Of a stretch of DNA of 59,101 nt, positions 35,070 through 44,131 are shown one piece after another; position 1 is the first letter of the stretch; every line of letters starts with the position of its first letter. Where the stretch lies: positions 1 through 59,101 of the forward strand of contig JAGBSO010000037.1 in the NCBI GenBank assembly GCA_017631795.1, written 5' to 3'. The notes under the pieces were generated by a model. That model had not been told where the DNA came from, did no database searches, and saw only the letters and a list, made by a program, of their open reading frames with translations. This stretch comes from Clostridia bacterium (lineage in GTDB: Bacteria > Bacillota > Clostridia > Oscillospirales > Acutalibacteraceae). The translations under genes were made by a program, and so were the position numbers.

Positions 35070-36148
35070 TTTATAGCCTCCGGATTTTTTGGTAAAAAGC
35101 TCTGGAACTGATAATTTTCAGTTCCCGCATATTTGCTTCGATCAACATTTTTTATTACTTTCAGACATCTTTCTGCCTTTGACAGATGTCTTACGGCTTT
35201 ATACGATGTGATCCAACTGTTTATTTCATTTATAAGAAAACTTTCAGAAACTTTTTTTAGGCACTCTGCCCTGTATTCTTCATAAAAACCGTATTTTTCA
35301 TCAAGCAGATCAATACGTTCAATAAAATAAACATGACTTTTATCAGAATTTGTTATAATGAACGCACTGCCTACAGACTGATTAAAAACAGCCTTTACAA
35401 ATTCCTCTGAAAATGAAGAACCTGTTTTACTCACAACAGCAGCAGAAACACTGATATCTGCAGAAACCTCGCCAGTTACTGCCATAAATGCTTCATCCAT
35501 AGTATAAACGGATGAATTAACATAGTTTGCGATTTCGCTGATATATCTGTATCTGTCTTCCGCAGCCTTTTTCTGCGAATCATACACACCTTTTTCATAG
35601 TCTGTAAGTGAATTGTACTGCTCGGCAGTAAGCACGGTATAAAGCTCTTCGTAAAAGTATTTTATACCCACGTAATTGGCTGTGAAATACTGCCTGATAT
35701 ATTCCTCATTAAGAGGCATTGTTCCGTCTTTATCATATAATGACAGACGGATATTTTCTTTGAAACAATCATACTGCCTTATCTTGAAAAATGTGTCCTT
35801 GGACACGCCTATTTCCTGATAATAATCACCGTAAATACGCCAGAGTGCATTTGTTTCATTTGCAACTTCAGCTTTTTCACGGGGAGAAAGCTTTCCTCCG
35901 CTCTGTGAAAAACGAGTATTGACTGCAACATACTCTAGACATTCTGATGTGGCACGCTCAATACATTCGGAATCTGAAATTCCTTCATTTTCATAATATA
36001 CTTCATTTAAAAAATACGAAAAAATTTCTGCATCTATCAGAGTGGTTTCGTTTATTTCAAGAACAGTTTGTTTTCCGCCTGAAGCACATGATGTCAGGCT
36101 GCATAGTGTCAACGACAACACTATCAGCAATGATAACAGTTTTTTCAT
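35066..36148 (-). CDS. Lipoprotein with SurA/PrsA-like chaperone N-terminus
   Basis: The mature protein begins at Cys21 of a clear lipoprotein signal (LTSC). The remaining 340 residues have the helical layout of SurA/PrsA-type foldases (LIDAEIFSYFLNEVYYE, then KDTFFKIRQYDCFKENI), but a parvulin isomerase domain is not obvious, so this is a weak family call. The start at 36148 is fixed by the promoter, since the longer frame from 36205 would start in the -35 box. It is first in the transcript and is translationally coupled to the kinase gene. Its link to fucose use is unexplained. Confidence 0.62.
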   Translation of the reverse strand: MKKLLSLLIVLSLTLCSLTSCASGGKQTVLEINETTLIDAEIFSYFLNEVYYENEGISDSECIERATSECLEYVAVNTRFSQSGGKLSPREKAEVANETNALWRIYGDYYQEIGVSKDTFFKIRQYDCFKENIRLSLYDKDGTMPLNEEYIRQYFTANYVGIKYFYEELYTVLTAEQYNSLTDYEKGVYDSQKKAAEDRYRYISEIANYVNSSVYTMDEAFMAVTGEVSADISVSAAVVSKTGSSFSEEFVKAVFNQSVGSAFIITNSDKSHVYFIERIDLLDEKYGFYEEYRAECLKKVSESFLINEINSWITSYKAVRHLSKAERCLKVIKNVDRSKYAGTENYQFQSFLPKNPEAIK

Positions 36149-36176
36149 ATTATACGACCTTACCTTTATGAAAAAT

Positions 36177-36205
36177 ATTATATCAACTTTTGTTTTCAAT
36201 GTCAA
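36177..36205 (-). promoter_or_regulatory. Promoter of the lipoprotein-kinase-fucI operon
   Basis: Minus strand consensus TTGACA (36200-36205), 17-bp spacer, TATAAT (36177-36182). Confidence 0.82.
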
Positions 36206-36320
36206 TTATCATTGTTCATTTCAAGAAAAAATTAAGTTTTTATCAAGGCTTATTCAATAAATCTGTTATAAAATACAGATACCACCTTTCATACTGAACA
36301 TCTAATATTTTGGTAACAAA

Positions 36321-36362
36321 AGAAATCCCGTCAGATACTGAGTATCCGACGGGATTTTCTTT
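36321..36362. terminator. Terminator of the ChbG-like gene
   Basis: Long stem (aaatcccgtc, bulge, gatac with gtatc, bulge, gacgggattt) flanked by A-rich sequence on the left and T-rich on the right. It is positioned just after the deacetylase gene on the minus strand. Confidence 0.87.
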
Positions 36363-36372
36363 ATTGATTTAA

Positions 36373-37254
36373 TTATACTGTTCCGTTTTTCTTCATCTCA
36401 ATAAGTTCACGATAGCTGATAAGTTCAACGCCGTGTTTCTTGAGATATTCATGAGTATAAGGATCTTTCATAAGCTGATATTCCCATACTCTGTCAAGCC
36501 ATCTGCCTGTGATGGTTTTGAGTTCATCATTTTCAACAGAAGGATGGATGAATGTTTCTGTAACACCATCGGGAAGATCTGTCCAGATTTTAAGGATTGT
36601 ATCTCTGTAAACTTCATAGCTTACACGCATATCATCGTTCCAATCGGGGAAAAGAAGATAATCGGGCATGATAACGTTATACTTTTTACCCCAGAGCTTG
36701 GTAAAGATTGTGATTGCTGAATAAAGAGCATAAGGTGTGCCGTTGGGACAGATACGCTTATCATTCTTTGTAAAAATACGGTATGCGTAGCCATAATCAC
36801 CGCAGATACGAAGAGCCATCTTACCGAGGCTGAGTCTGCCTGTATAATGACCGTAAAGTGAACCCATGTGATTATCGATATGAGAAGGTTTCATGCCGAG
36901 TCTGTGAGCATAGTCAATCTGAGCGCGTACTTCGGATTCAATTTCCTTGTATTTTGCGTTTCTTTCAACCATGTCGCTTTCATGCCACATGTAGCCGTCT
37001 TCATCAACAAGAGATTTACCGCTTGTAAGGGGTTTCCAACGGTACTTTTCCCATTCACTTGTAAGAGTGATATGTACACCGATGGGATATTCGGGATGAT
37101 CAATTGAGAACTGAACTGCTTCTTTTGCTGCAGGACAAGGCAGCATTACTGTTGATGATTTGAGAAAACCGCCGAGGAAAAGTTCCTGAACAGCTTCGTT
37201 TGCAGCTTTACACATGCCGTAGTCGTCAGCATTTACTATAAGATATTTAGCCAT
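36373..37254 (-). CDS. ChbG/YdjC-family carbohydrate deacetylase
   Basis: A 293-residue protein of the YdjC/ChbG family, metal-dependent deacetylases of N-acetylated oligosaccharides such as chitobiose. The metal-binding Asp-Asp pair is in LIVNADDYGMC at the N-terminus, and the histidines in GVHITLTSEW and PSHIDNHMGSLYG. The start at 37254 follows AAAGGA. It lies in the same direction as the fucose operon but behind its own promoter and terminator. A role in trimming host N-acetyl-glycans beside fucose use is plausible but inferred. Confidence 0.86.
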   Translation of the reverse strand: MAKYLIVNADDYGMCKAANEAVQELFLGGFLKSSTVMLPCPAAKEAVQFSIDHPEYPIGVHITLTSEWEKYRWKPLTSGKSLVDEDGYMWHESDMVERNAKYKEIESEVRAQIDYAHRLGMKPSHIDNHMGSLYGHYTGRLSLGKMALRICGDYGYAYRIFTKNDKRICPNGTPYALYSAITIFTKLWGKKYNVIMPDYLLFPDWNDDMRVSYEVYRDTILKIWTDLPDGVTETFIHPSVENDELKTITGRWLDRVWEYQLMKDPYTHEYLKKHGVELISYRELIEMKKNGTV

Positions 37255-37297
37255 ATCAAAAATTCCTTTCATTTGCATTACAAAATATTACATATTT

Positions 37298-37325
37298 ATC
37301 ATACCACAAATAAAAAAATAATCAA
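37298..37325 (-). promoter_or_regulatory. Promoter of the ChbG-like gene
   Basis: Minus strand TTGATT (37320-37325), 16-bp spacer, TATGAT (37298-37303). Confidence 0.6.
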
Positions 37326-37339
37326 TATCTTTTTTGTAA

Positions 37340-37370
37340 AAAAACAGACTCCGGAATTTTCCGGAGCCTT
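37340..37370 (-). terminator. Terminator of the large OYE flavoprotein gene
   Basis: Stem ctccggaa with ttccggag (37349-37366), followed on the minus strand by tgt and T6. Confidence 0.82.
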
Positions 37371-37384
37371 AATTTATTAAAACA

Positions 37385-39448
37385 TTACAGTTTCATTGCA
37401 ACGTCCCATGCCTGCCAGATAACAGTTCTGAGGTTACCGACTTTGAATGCATCACCGATAACATGAACATGTTTTGCCTTGGGAGCAACGGGAGCGGGTC
37501 TGTAACCGACTGAAAGAACAACGTTATCGCAAGCGATGTCTGTTGTCTTGCCGTCCTTGTCACATACTGTCACGCCGTCTGCACGGATTTCAGTTGTCTT
37601 TGTTTCAAGGTATACGGGTACTTTGTTTGTCTTGAAGAAGTCACGAAGGAAGCTTGTGTTTGCAAGAGCAACACCGGGAGTTGTGATAAGGTCATCCTGC
37701 ATTTCGATGATTGTGGGATTCTTACCCTGAAGGTAAAGATCGTATGCGATTTCACAACCTGTAAGACCGCCGCCGACAACAACAACATTATTGCCGACTG
37801 TCTTGTTACCGAGAAGGTAATCAACAGCTTCGATACCGTATTCTTTTGCACCCTTTACGGGGATTGAGTTTGCAACTGAACCTGTTGCGATGATAACTTC
37901 ATCAGCCTTGAGAGATTCAATATTCTTGATTTCTGTATTGAAATGGATATTGATATCATACTTCTGAACTTCACGTTCATACCAAGCGATAAGATCACGG
38001 TCTTTTTCCTTGAAAGAAGGTGCTGCAGCTGCGATGAATACACCGCCGAGCTTATTGCTCTTTTCATAGATATGCACCTTATGGCCTCTCTTTGCGCAGA
38101 CGATAGCTGCTTCCATACCGCCGATACCGCCGCCGACAACAGCAATTGTCTTCTGCTTCTTTGCGGGAACGATCTTATATTTCTTTGACTGCATTGTCTT
38201 GGGATTCAGAGCACAACGTGAAAGACCCATTGTATCCTTGAGATCCTGAGTATTTGCATGACCCTTTGATGATGAGAAGTTGAAACAACCGCTGTGACAG
38301 CAGATACAGGGCTTGATTTCTTCAATTCTGTCTTCAATGATCTTTGTGATCCATTCGGGGTCAACAAGGAACTGACGGGCAACACCAACACCGTCAATCT
38401 TGCCTGCTGCTACTGCTTCAGCACCGACATCGGGTTCCATACGTCCTGCACAGACAACGGGAATATCAACAAAGTTCTTGATATGTGCAACATCATCAAG
38501 GTTACAGTTCTGAGGCATGTACATGGGGGGATGTGCCCAGTACCATGAGTCATATGTACCGTTATCTGCATTGAGCATATCATAACCTGCATCCTGAAGA
38601 TACTTTGCAGCTCTTTCGGATTCTGTCATATTTCTGCCCACTTCTGTATATTCTTCACCGGGCATTGCACCTTCGCAGAAGCCCTTCATCTTTGATTCTA
38701 CTGAGTAACGGAGTGAAACGGGATATTCGTCACCGCATGATTCTTTGATAGCCTTAACAACTTCAGCAGCAAAACGATATCTGTTTTCAAAGCTTCCGCC
38801 GTATTCGTCTGTACGCTTATTGAAGAATTCAATAGCAAACTGGTCAAGAAGGTAACCTTCGTGAACAGCGTGAACTTCAACACCGTCAACACCTGCATCA
38901 CGGCAGAGTTTAGCTGTCTTTGCAAATGCTTCGATAATTTCGTGAATCTGTTCCTTTGTCATTTCGGGACAGATAATATCATGAGCCCAACGTGAAGGCT
39001 GGGGAGAGGGAGAAGCAAGTTCATGAGATGTATCAAGAATAGGTTTAACAAGAGCTCTTGTGAACTTATTTCTGTGAAGAGGTGCTACAAGCTCTGTAAT
39101 AGCCCATGAACGGCCCATACCTGCTGTAAGCTGAACAAACAGCTTTGCACCTGTCTTATGGATTTCATCCATAAATTCTTTGAGTTCTTCAAACATCTTG
39201 GGATTCTGCCAGAGCCATTTGCCCCAGAATGTATCACGAAGAGGAGCAATACCGGGGATAATAAGACCTACGTTATTGTTTGCTCTTTCAAGGAAAAGCT
39301 TTGCTGCTTCCTTATCAAAATGACAACCGCCGAGTTCAAACCAACCGAAAAGAGATGTACCGCCCATGGGACACATAACTATTCTGTTCTTGATTTCAAC
39401 ATTACCGATTTTCCATGGTGTAAATAATGCTTCATATTTCTGATCCAT
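37385..39448 (-). CDS. Old-yellow-enzyme/enoate-reductase-type NADH:flavin oxidoreductase with 4Fe-4S and FAD domains
   Basis: A three-part enzyme of about 687 residues. The N-terminal FMN TIM barrel (ALFTPWKIGNVEIKNRIVMCPM, GVDGVEVHAVHEGYLLDQF, RTDEYGGSFENR) is followed by a cysteine cluster (CICCHSGCFN plus a later Cys) for a 4Fe-4S centre. The C-terminal FAD/NAD(P)-binding part has AVVGGGIGGMEAAIVCAKRG and VVVGGGLTGCEIA. This is the 2,4-dienoyl-CoA reductase/enoate reductase/BaiCD architecture, which reduces activated C=C bonds. No bile-acid or other pathway genes are adjacent, so the substrate is unknown. The start at 39448 fits the family; no strong ribosome site is seen for any candidate, and 39469 is possible. 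Confidence 0.9.
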   Translation of the reverse strand: MDQKYEALFTPWKIGNVEIKNRIVMCPMGGTSLFGWFELGGCHFDKEAAKLFLERANNNVGLIIPGIAPLRDTFWGKWLWQNPKMFEELKEFMDEIHKTGAKLFVQLTAGMGRSWAITELVAPLHRNKFTRALVKPILDTSHELASPSPQPSRWAHDIICPEMTKEQIHEIIEAFAKTAKLCRDAGVDGVEVHAVHEGYLLDQFAIEFFNKRTDEYGGSFENRYRFAAEVVKAIKESCGDEYPVSLRYSVESKMKGFCEGAMPGEEYTEVGRNMTESERAAKYLQDAGYDMLNADNGTYDSWYWAHPPMYMPQNCNLDDVAHIKNFVDIPVVCAGRMEPDVGAEAVAAGKIDGVGVARQFLVDPEWITKIIEDRIEEIKPCICCHSGCFNFSSSKGHANTQDLKDTMGLSRCALNPKTMQSKKYKIVPAKKQKTIAVVGGGIGGMEAAIVCAKRGHKVHIYEKSNKLGGVFIAAAAPSFKEKDRDLIAWYEREVQKYDINIHFNTEIKNIESLKADEVIIATGSVANSIPVKGAKEYGIEAVDYLLGNKTVGNNVVVVGGGLTGCEIAYDLYLQGKNPTIIEMQDDLITTPGVALANTSFLRDFFKTNKVPVYLETKTTEIRADGVTVCDKDGKTTDIACDNVVLSVGYRPAPVAPKAKHVHVIGDAFKVGNLRTVIWQAWDVAMKL

Positions 39449-39503
39449 ACAGACACACACTTTCATCACATATTTTTCGGAACAGTCAGTTCCATACTCA
39501 ATA

Positions 39504-39532
39504 ATTATATAATAAACTTTCTTTTATGTCAA
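39504..39532 (-). promoter_or_regulatory. Promoter of the large OYE flavoprotein gene
   Basis: Minus strand TTGACA (39527-39532), 17-bp spacer, TATAAT (39504-39509). An inverted repeat ggaac-N5-gttcc (39479-39493) lies just downstream of the expected start of transcription. Confidence 0.78.
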
Positions 39533-39576
39533 GAAAGGAATGTTAAGTTATTAACAAAGACTTCTGTTTTTATACA

Positions 39577-39613
39577 ACAAAAAAAAGAACTGCGGAATTC
39601 ACCACAGTTCTTT
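39577..39613 (-). terminator. Terminator of the TIR-LRR gene
   Basis: Stem aaagaactg with cagttcttt, with inner GG/CC pairs, followed by T8 on the minus strand. Confidence 0.82.
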
Positions 39614-39633
39614 CTCAAAAGTTCAATCACATA

Positions 39634-41820
39634 TTACTGTTCAGCCTGAAGATCTTCTTCAGCTGCCGGATCATAACGTCCTGTAATGACTTCACCGACA
39701 ACAGCATCTTCATACGCAACAATTTTATGTTCGGGGATATTATCGATATAAAGCCCGCCTTTTATCAGAGAAGGATCATGGCTTTCATCATAAGTTATAC
39801 CGAGTGTAACTACCGCCAGATTCTGAAGGAATGACAGGTTTGTTATCTTGTTACCGTAAAGAAGAAGTTCTTGGAATTTCATTTCATCAGAATTCATGAA
39901 TGAATCACCGTCAATAACGATGCCGTTATCTGACAGATCAAGATACACATAAACACTCTCATCCATCTTCAGCGATGATATATCTTTTATTGAATTACTT
40001 GCAAGATATGCTTCCTTGAGTCCGACTGCTGAAGCAAGTGCATCAATATTTGTAAGACCGCAATTTTCCGCACGAACCGATTCCAGTTGCAGGCTGTTTG
40101 CAAGGAATGACAGGTCTGATGTCTGAATTCCGCTTATATCAACAGTCTGAAGATTTTCAGCATTCACAAGAGTGTCAAGGTCTTTTTTTGTTACGGAAGT
40201 GTATGAAACGTCAAGATTTTTTAATGTCTTTGCATTTCTTGAAATAAGAACATCAAATCCTGATTCTTCTGCAGGCAGATATCTGTCTTCAGGTAACGGT
40301 TCAAAATATCCGAAATACAGATCTTCCAATACAGTAAGATTCTTGAAACCGATCAAAGATACAATCGGATTATTATTGAGATTTACATGTTTCAGACGCA
40401 AAGATCTGAATTCATCTGTAACCCTTGATATATGAGTGTTTTCAAAAGAAATATTCTCAAGATTTTCAAGACCTGCAAGACGTGAAATATCATGGATATC
40501 GGTATTGTCACCATAAACTGCATGAAGATCAATTCCTGCAATCTGAAACAACTCACCGACTCTGCAATTATTGAAACTAAAAACTTTAAGCGAAGAAAGA
40601 TTTTCTAATCCATACAGAACTCTTACACCTGTTGAGTCAATTTTCAGATTTTCAAGAGCTGTAAATTTCTCAAGACAATGCAGATTTGAAAATTCTGCAT
40701 TACCGCTTAAATCCAAAGTCTCACAAACATCATTAACTCTTTCACCCAAGTTATGATTTTCATCTGTCAATCCGCAATTTATGAGTTTGATTTCGTGCAG
40801 CTCCATGTCTGCAACAAAACTGAAATCCGAAACCCCCTGAACATTTTCAAAATTCAGACTGCGCAATTCTGACATATTTCCAAACATCTTGTAACTGTCA
40901 TCAGTAAATGTACAGTCTTTCAGATATATAGATTCCATGCATTCAATCTCTGCAAGAGCCGTCATGGATTCTTCATTCAGTTCTGCTGAGTACATATTTA
41001 CATAAATATCATCAACACTGTATTCCAGTTCAACCGCTTCACCGTCAACAACGACAGGAACATCAACTTTTTTAGCAATACTGATTATTATTGAAATAAT
41101 AACAATCAATGCAACCACAGCTGCTGCTATGCCGATAATTATCTTTTTTTTGGATTTTTTTTCAATTACAGGTTTTTCTGCAACAACAGGAGCAGAAACT
41201 TCTTTTTTCTGAATTTCGTCTTTCTTAACTTCTTTTTCAGGAACTTTTTCTTCTGCAGGTTTGACAACTTCGGGTTCCTCTGCATTTTTTACTGTTGCAT
41301 CATCAGCAATTTCAACAGCTTTCACTGTTGTATCATCAGCAGGTGCAACAACAGCTTCTTCTGTTTTGCTCTGTTCTGTTTCATCCAGTTTTCTGATATG
41401 ATTCTTTACAAAATCCACAAGAAGATCCATATTTTCAAAGGACTGAAGATTTCTCAACGGACGAGGAAGATCACGCTGTCTCATCCCTGCAATATAGCTG
41501 CAGACTGTACATTTGTTGACATCTTTATTACCGCTGAGTATATCTTCATGGAAAGATGCATACTCATACTTGACCCATTTTGACTCCAGATATTCCTTTC
41601 TTGTTCCGACAGCAATAAGAATTGAACATTCATCAAGTGCAGCATCAATAAGATTTCTGTAATCACCTTCACCTGATTCAAGAATGGAAACTTTGCTGAA
41701 AAATGTAGGTATATTATTTTCAGTCAAAACCCGGTACAACTCATTTGCCATTACGGCATCCTTTGTCTCTGCGCCGTTATCAGTATTTTTAAAAGATATA
41801 AAAACTTTATATTTTCCCAT
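39634..41820 (-). CDS. TIR domain - transmembrane - leucine-rich-repeat protein
   Basis: A 728-residue protein. Residues about 1-145 form a TIR domain (YKVFISFKNTDNG start; ESKWVKYEYASF contains the W-x3-E pattern, with Glu86 at the position of the catalytic NADase glutamate). Residues 150-222 are a charged, low-complexity Lys/Glu/Val/Ala linker. Residues about 226-249 are one membrane helix. Residues about 295-690 form an irregular leucine-rich-repeat array of 20-24-residue units with Leu/Asn spacing. With a cytoplasmic TIR the LRRs would lie outside the cell. It could be an abortive-infection NADase sensor or a signalling receptor. It is monocistronic, with no effector or helper next to it. 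Confidence 0.85.
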   Translation of the reverse strand: MGKYKVFISFKNTDNGAETKDAVMANELYRVLTENNIPTFFSKVSILESGEGDYRNLIDAALDECSILIAVGTRKEYLESKWVKYEYASFHEDILSGNKDVNKCTVCSYIAGMRQRDLPRPLRNLQSFENMDLLVDFVKNHIRKLDETEQSKTEEAVVAPADDTTVKAVEIADDATVKNAEEPEVVKPAEEKVPEKEVKKDEIQKKEVSAPVVAEKPVIEKKSKKKIIIGIAAAVVALIVIISIIISIAKKVDVPVVVDGEAVELEYSVDDIYVNMYSAELNEESMTALAEIECMESIYLKDCTFTDDSYKMFGNMSELRSLNFENVQGVSDFSFVADMELHEIKLINCGLTDENHNLGERVNDVCETLDLSGNAEFSNLHCLEKFTALENLKIDSTGVRVLYGLENLSSLKVFSFNNCRVGELFQIAGIDLHAVYGDNTDIHDISRLAGLENLENISFENTHISRVTDEFRSLRLKHVNLNNNPIVSLIGFKNLTVLEDLYFGYFEPLPEDRYLPAEESGFDVLISRNAKTLKNLDVSYTSVTKKDLDTLVNAENLQTVDISGIQTSDLSFLANSLQLESVRAENCGLTNIDALASAVGLKEAYLASNSIKDISSLKMDESVYVYLDLSDNGIVIDGDSFMNSDEMKFQELLLYGNKITNLSFLQNLAVVTLGITYDESHDPSLIKGGLYIDNIPEHKIVAYEDAVVGEVITGRYDPAAEEDLQAEQ

Positions 41821-41857
41821 ATCCTCACTCTTTTCTTATCAAGAAAATTCATAGTAT

Positions 41858-41887
41858 ATGATAGCATAAATAACGAAGCATTGTCAA
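41858..41887 (-). promoter_or_regulatory. Promoter of the TIR-LRR gene
   Basis: Minus strand TTGACA (41882-41887), 18-bp spacer, TATCAT (41858-41863). The -35 box overlaps that of the divergent tspO promoter. Confidence 0.6.
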
Positions 41888-41909
41888 GAAACTTTAATAC
41901 TCATATTTT
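41881..41909 (+). promoter_or_regulatory. Possible promoter of the TspO gene
   Basis: TTGTCA (41881-41886), 17-bp spacer, TATTTT (41904-41909). The -35 hexamer is shared, on the other strand, with the TIR-LRR promoter. Confidence 0.45.
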
Positions 41910-41943
41910 TTCTGCATATAAATTTATCAGGTGGTGTTTATTT

Positions 41944-42426
41944 ATGAAGAAAAAACTGAAATCCTTTATATTTTCAATCGGCATTTCCCTTTCTGTCGGT
42001 ATAATTTCAGCATTGCTGACACGGAAAAACATGAACATTTACGAAGAGGTCATAACTCCCCCGTTGTCTCCGCCATCATTTTTATTTCCTGTTGTCTGGA
42101 CTGTTTTATATATACTCATGGGCATCAGTGCAGCAATGATTCATACTGACAATCTTGCTTTAAAAAGACAAAAAGACCGTACACTCTTCACATATGCAGC
42201 AAGTCTTTTTGTAAACTTCTTATGGAGCATTCTTTTCTTCAACATGAGAGCTTTCCTTTTTTCATTCTTATGGCTGTTACTGCTTCTTTATCTTATTGTT
42301 TCAACAATTCTGCAATACAGAAAAATTAATCAGACAGCGGCATATCTTCAGATTCCGTATGCTGTGTGGGTGACGTTTGCAGGATACCTGAATCTGGGGA
42401 TATGGATTCTCAACAGCTACAAATAA
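41944..42426 (+). CDS. TspO/MBR-family tryptophan-rich sensory protein
   Basis: A 160-residue membrane protein with five hydrophobic helices. The family blocks TPPLSPPSFLFPVVWTVLYILMGISAA, NFLWSILFF and QIPYAVWVTFAGYLN are present, including the porphyrin-pocket tryptophans. TspO proteins bind tetrapyrroles and act in stress or porphyrin handling; the role in this organism is unknown. The ATG at 41944 with AGGTGG upstream is preferred over the longer frame from 41881, which would begin in the promoter. It is followed after 86 bases by a separately promoted peptidase gene. Confidence 0.92.
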   Translation: MKKKLKSFIFSIGISLSVGIISALLTRKNMNIYEEVITPPLSPPSFLFPVVWTVLYILMGISAAMIHTDNLALKRQKDRTLFTYAASLFVNFLWSILFFNMRAFLFSFLWLLLLLYLIVSTILQYRKINQTAAYLQIPYAVWVTFAGYLNLGIWILNSYK

Positions 42427-42451
42427 CAACTGTGTATTTTCTCTTTTTATA

Positions 42452-42480
42452 TTGATTTTTACAAAAAGCGGCATTATAAT
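42452..42480 (+). promoter_or_regulatory. Promoter of the M1 peptidase gene
   Basis: TTGATT (42452-42457), 17-bp spacer, TATAAT (42475-42480). Confidence 0.75.
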
Positions 42481-42512
42481 ACAAGGCATAATAAAACCCA
42501 GGAGAGGATAAC

Positions 42513-44096
42513 ATGGATATCAGAAACATCAGAAAACTTGTTGCAGTAATTCTGGTTATTACGTCGCTTATCACACTGTCCTCATGCGGCAAAAAACTGT
42601 ATAAGCAAAAAGAAGGCAACAATGCCGTTGATGCTGCACTCGCAATCAGTTATGAAGCTGTAAAAACAGACTGTCCTGCTGAAAATTACATTATGGATAT
42701 AAAGCTCGACACTGAAAATCAGACAGTTTCAGGAAAAACAACTGTTAAACTCACAAACGAATCTGCAGAATCACTGAATCAGTTATGCTTCAACTTCTAT
42801 GCAGTTGCAATCACTAAAAAATCTGCAATAACAGCTGTCAGAGACAGTGCAACAGGAAAAAATCTGTCATTCAGTGCAGACAAGAAAAATCCTGCCTTCA
42901 TCACAATTGATCTTGAAAACAGTTTCGCTCCTGATGAATCAAAAACAATTGAGCTTGATTTCACATCCGTGATTCCCGACACAGAATGCAGATACGGTTA
43001 TCATGACTATGAAAACGGCAGAATGTACCATCTTATGCACTGCTTCCCGCAGATTGCTTTTTTTGACAATGGCGAATGGGTAAATTCAACATATATTGAA
43101 GCCGGCGAATCTCTTTATAACGAAATGTCTGATTATTCCGTTACACTCACAGCACCTGCTGATTACGTTGTTCTTGCAAGCGGTAAAAACGAAACAGTGA
43201 ACGGCAAAACTACCATTGAAGCAAAGAATGTACGTGAAATCGCAATAACTGCATGCAACTTTGCAACAGTTCTGACAAAAGTTGTGAACGGTGTTGAATT
43301 CAACCTTCTTAAGCCCGAATACAACTATGACGACAAATCTGTTCTGGCAGACCTCTATGCTATGACAATGGATGTTGCAATTGAATCAGTAAAAATATTC
43401 TCTGAAAAAGTCGGTGAATATATTTACGACGAAATTGATATAATCCCCATGACAATAGACGAATCATACGGTGTCGGCGGAATGGAAATGCCCGGATACA
43501 TACAGGTTTCAATCCCCGGAGCACTGAAAGATTCTTCAAACTATGACGAAAAGTCAGCTCTGTATCAGACAATCAATATGGTATGCCACGAAATGGGGCA
43601 TCAGTGGTTTTACTGCGCTGTAGGTAACGACCAGGCAAATGAACCATGGCTTGATGAATCATTCACATCATATCTTGAAAATTATTTCATGCTCAATGCA
43701 AGAGATTTTTACAGCACTGCGGATAAATTATTCAGAAATGTGTACAATGAGCCTTACATTGAATCTGATTATTCGATGTATGCAAACTATGGCGATCCTG
43801 CCGACCTCTTCTCCGACAAGGACTCAGATATCTGTTACATCAATCTGCCGGCAGACTTATACTCACTGAAAGTTTACAGCGGCATTGTTTATGATTCAGG
43901 CTCAGATTTCCTCACAGCGCTTGAAAAAACAATGGGCGAAAAGAAATTCTTCGATATGCTTTCTGACTGGTATAACAGCAACAAGAATCATGTGGTTGAC
44001 GGATATGCGTTCATTCAGCATCTTATGAAATATGATTCATCTGATGCAGTAAAAGAAATCGTAAATACTTACATTTCAGATGAATATCTCAGATAA
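42513..44096 (+). CDS. Lipid-anchored M1-family metallopeptidase
   Basis: A 527-residue predicted lipoprotein (lipobox LSSC, Cys25). The N-terminal half is the beta-rich saddle of M1 aminopeptidases. The substrate loop VGGMEMPGY replaces the classic GAMEN, and the zinc motif HEMGHQW followed 18 residues later by Glu in NEPWLDESF is the gluzincin signature. It would trim peptides outside the cell. The ribosome site is AGGAGAGG. It has its own promoter and a terminator shared with the next gene, so it is monocistronic. Confidence 0.92.
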   Translation: MDIRNIRKLVAVILVITSLITLSSCGKKLYKQKEGNNAVDAALAISYEAVKTDCPAENYIMDIKLDTENQTVSGKTTVKLTNESAESLNQLCFNFYAVAITKKSAITAVRDSATGKNLSFSADKKNPAFITIDLENSFAPDESKTIELDFTSVIPDTECRYGYHDYENGRMYHLMHCFPQIAFFDNGEWVNSTYIEAGESLYNEMSDYSVTLTAPADYVVLASGKNETVNGKTTIEAKNVREIAITACNFATVLTKVVNGVEFNLLKPEYNYDDKSVLADLYAMTMDVAIESVKIFSEKVGEYIYDEIDIIPMTIDESYGVGGMEMPGYIQVSIPGALKDSSNYDEKSALYQTINMVCHEMGHQWFYCAVGNDQANEPWLDESFTSYLENYFMLNARDFYSTADKLFRNVYNEPYIESDYSMYANYGDPADLFSDKDSDICYINLPADLYSLKVYSGIVYDSGSDFLTALEKTMGEKKFFDMLSDWYNSNKNHVVDGYAFIQHLMKYDSSDAVKEIVNTYISDEYLR

Positions 44097-44131
44097 AAAA
44101 ATCTGCCTTCATTACGAAGGCAGATTTTTTA
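44095..44131. terminator. Bidirectional terminator
   Basis: A 13- to 14-bp stem (aaaatctgccttc with gaaggcagatttt) between the convergent M1 peptidase and lipoprotein genes. Confidence 0.88.

Noticed and set aside
37385..39448. Bile-acid 7-dehydroxylation (BaiCD/BaiH) assignment
   Set aside because: The architecture fits, but no other bai gene is near and many OYE-family enoate reductases share it.
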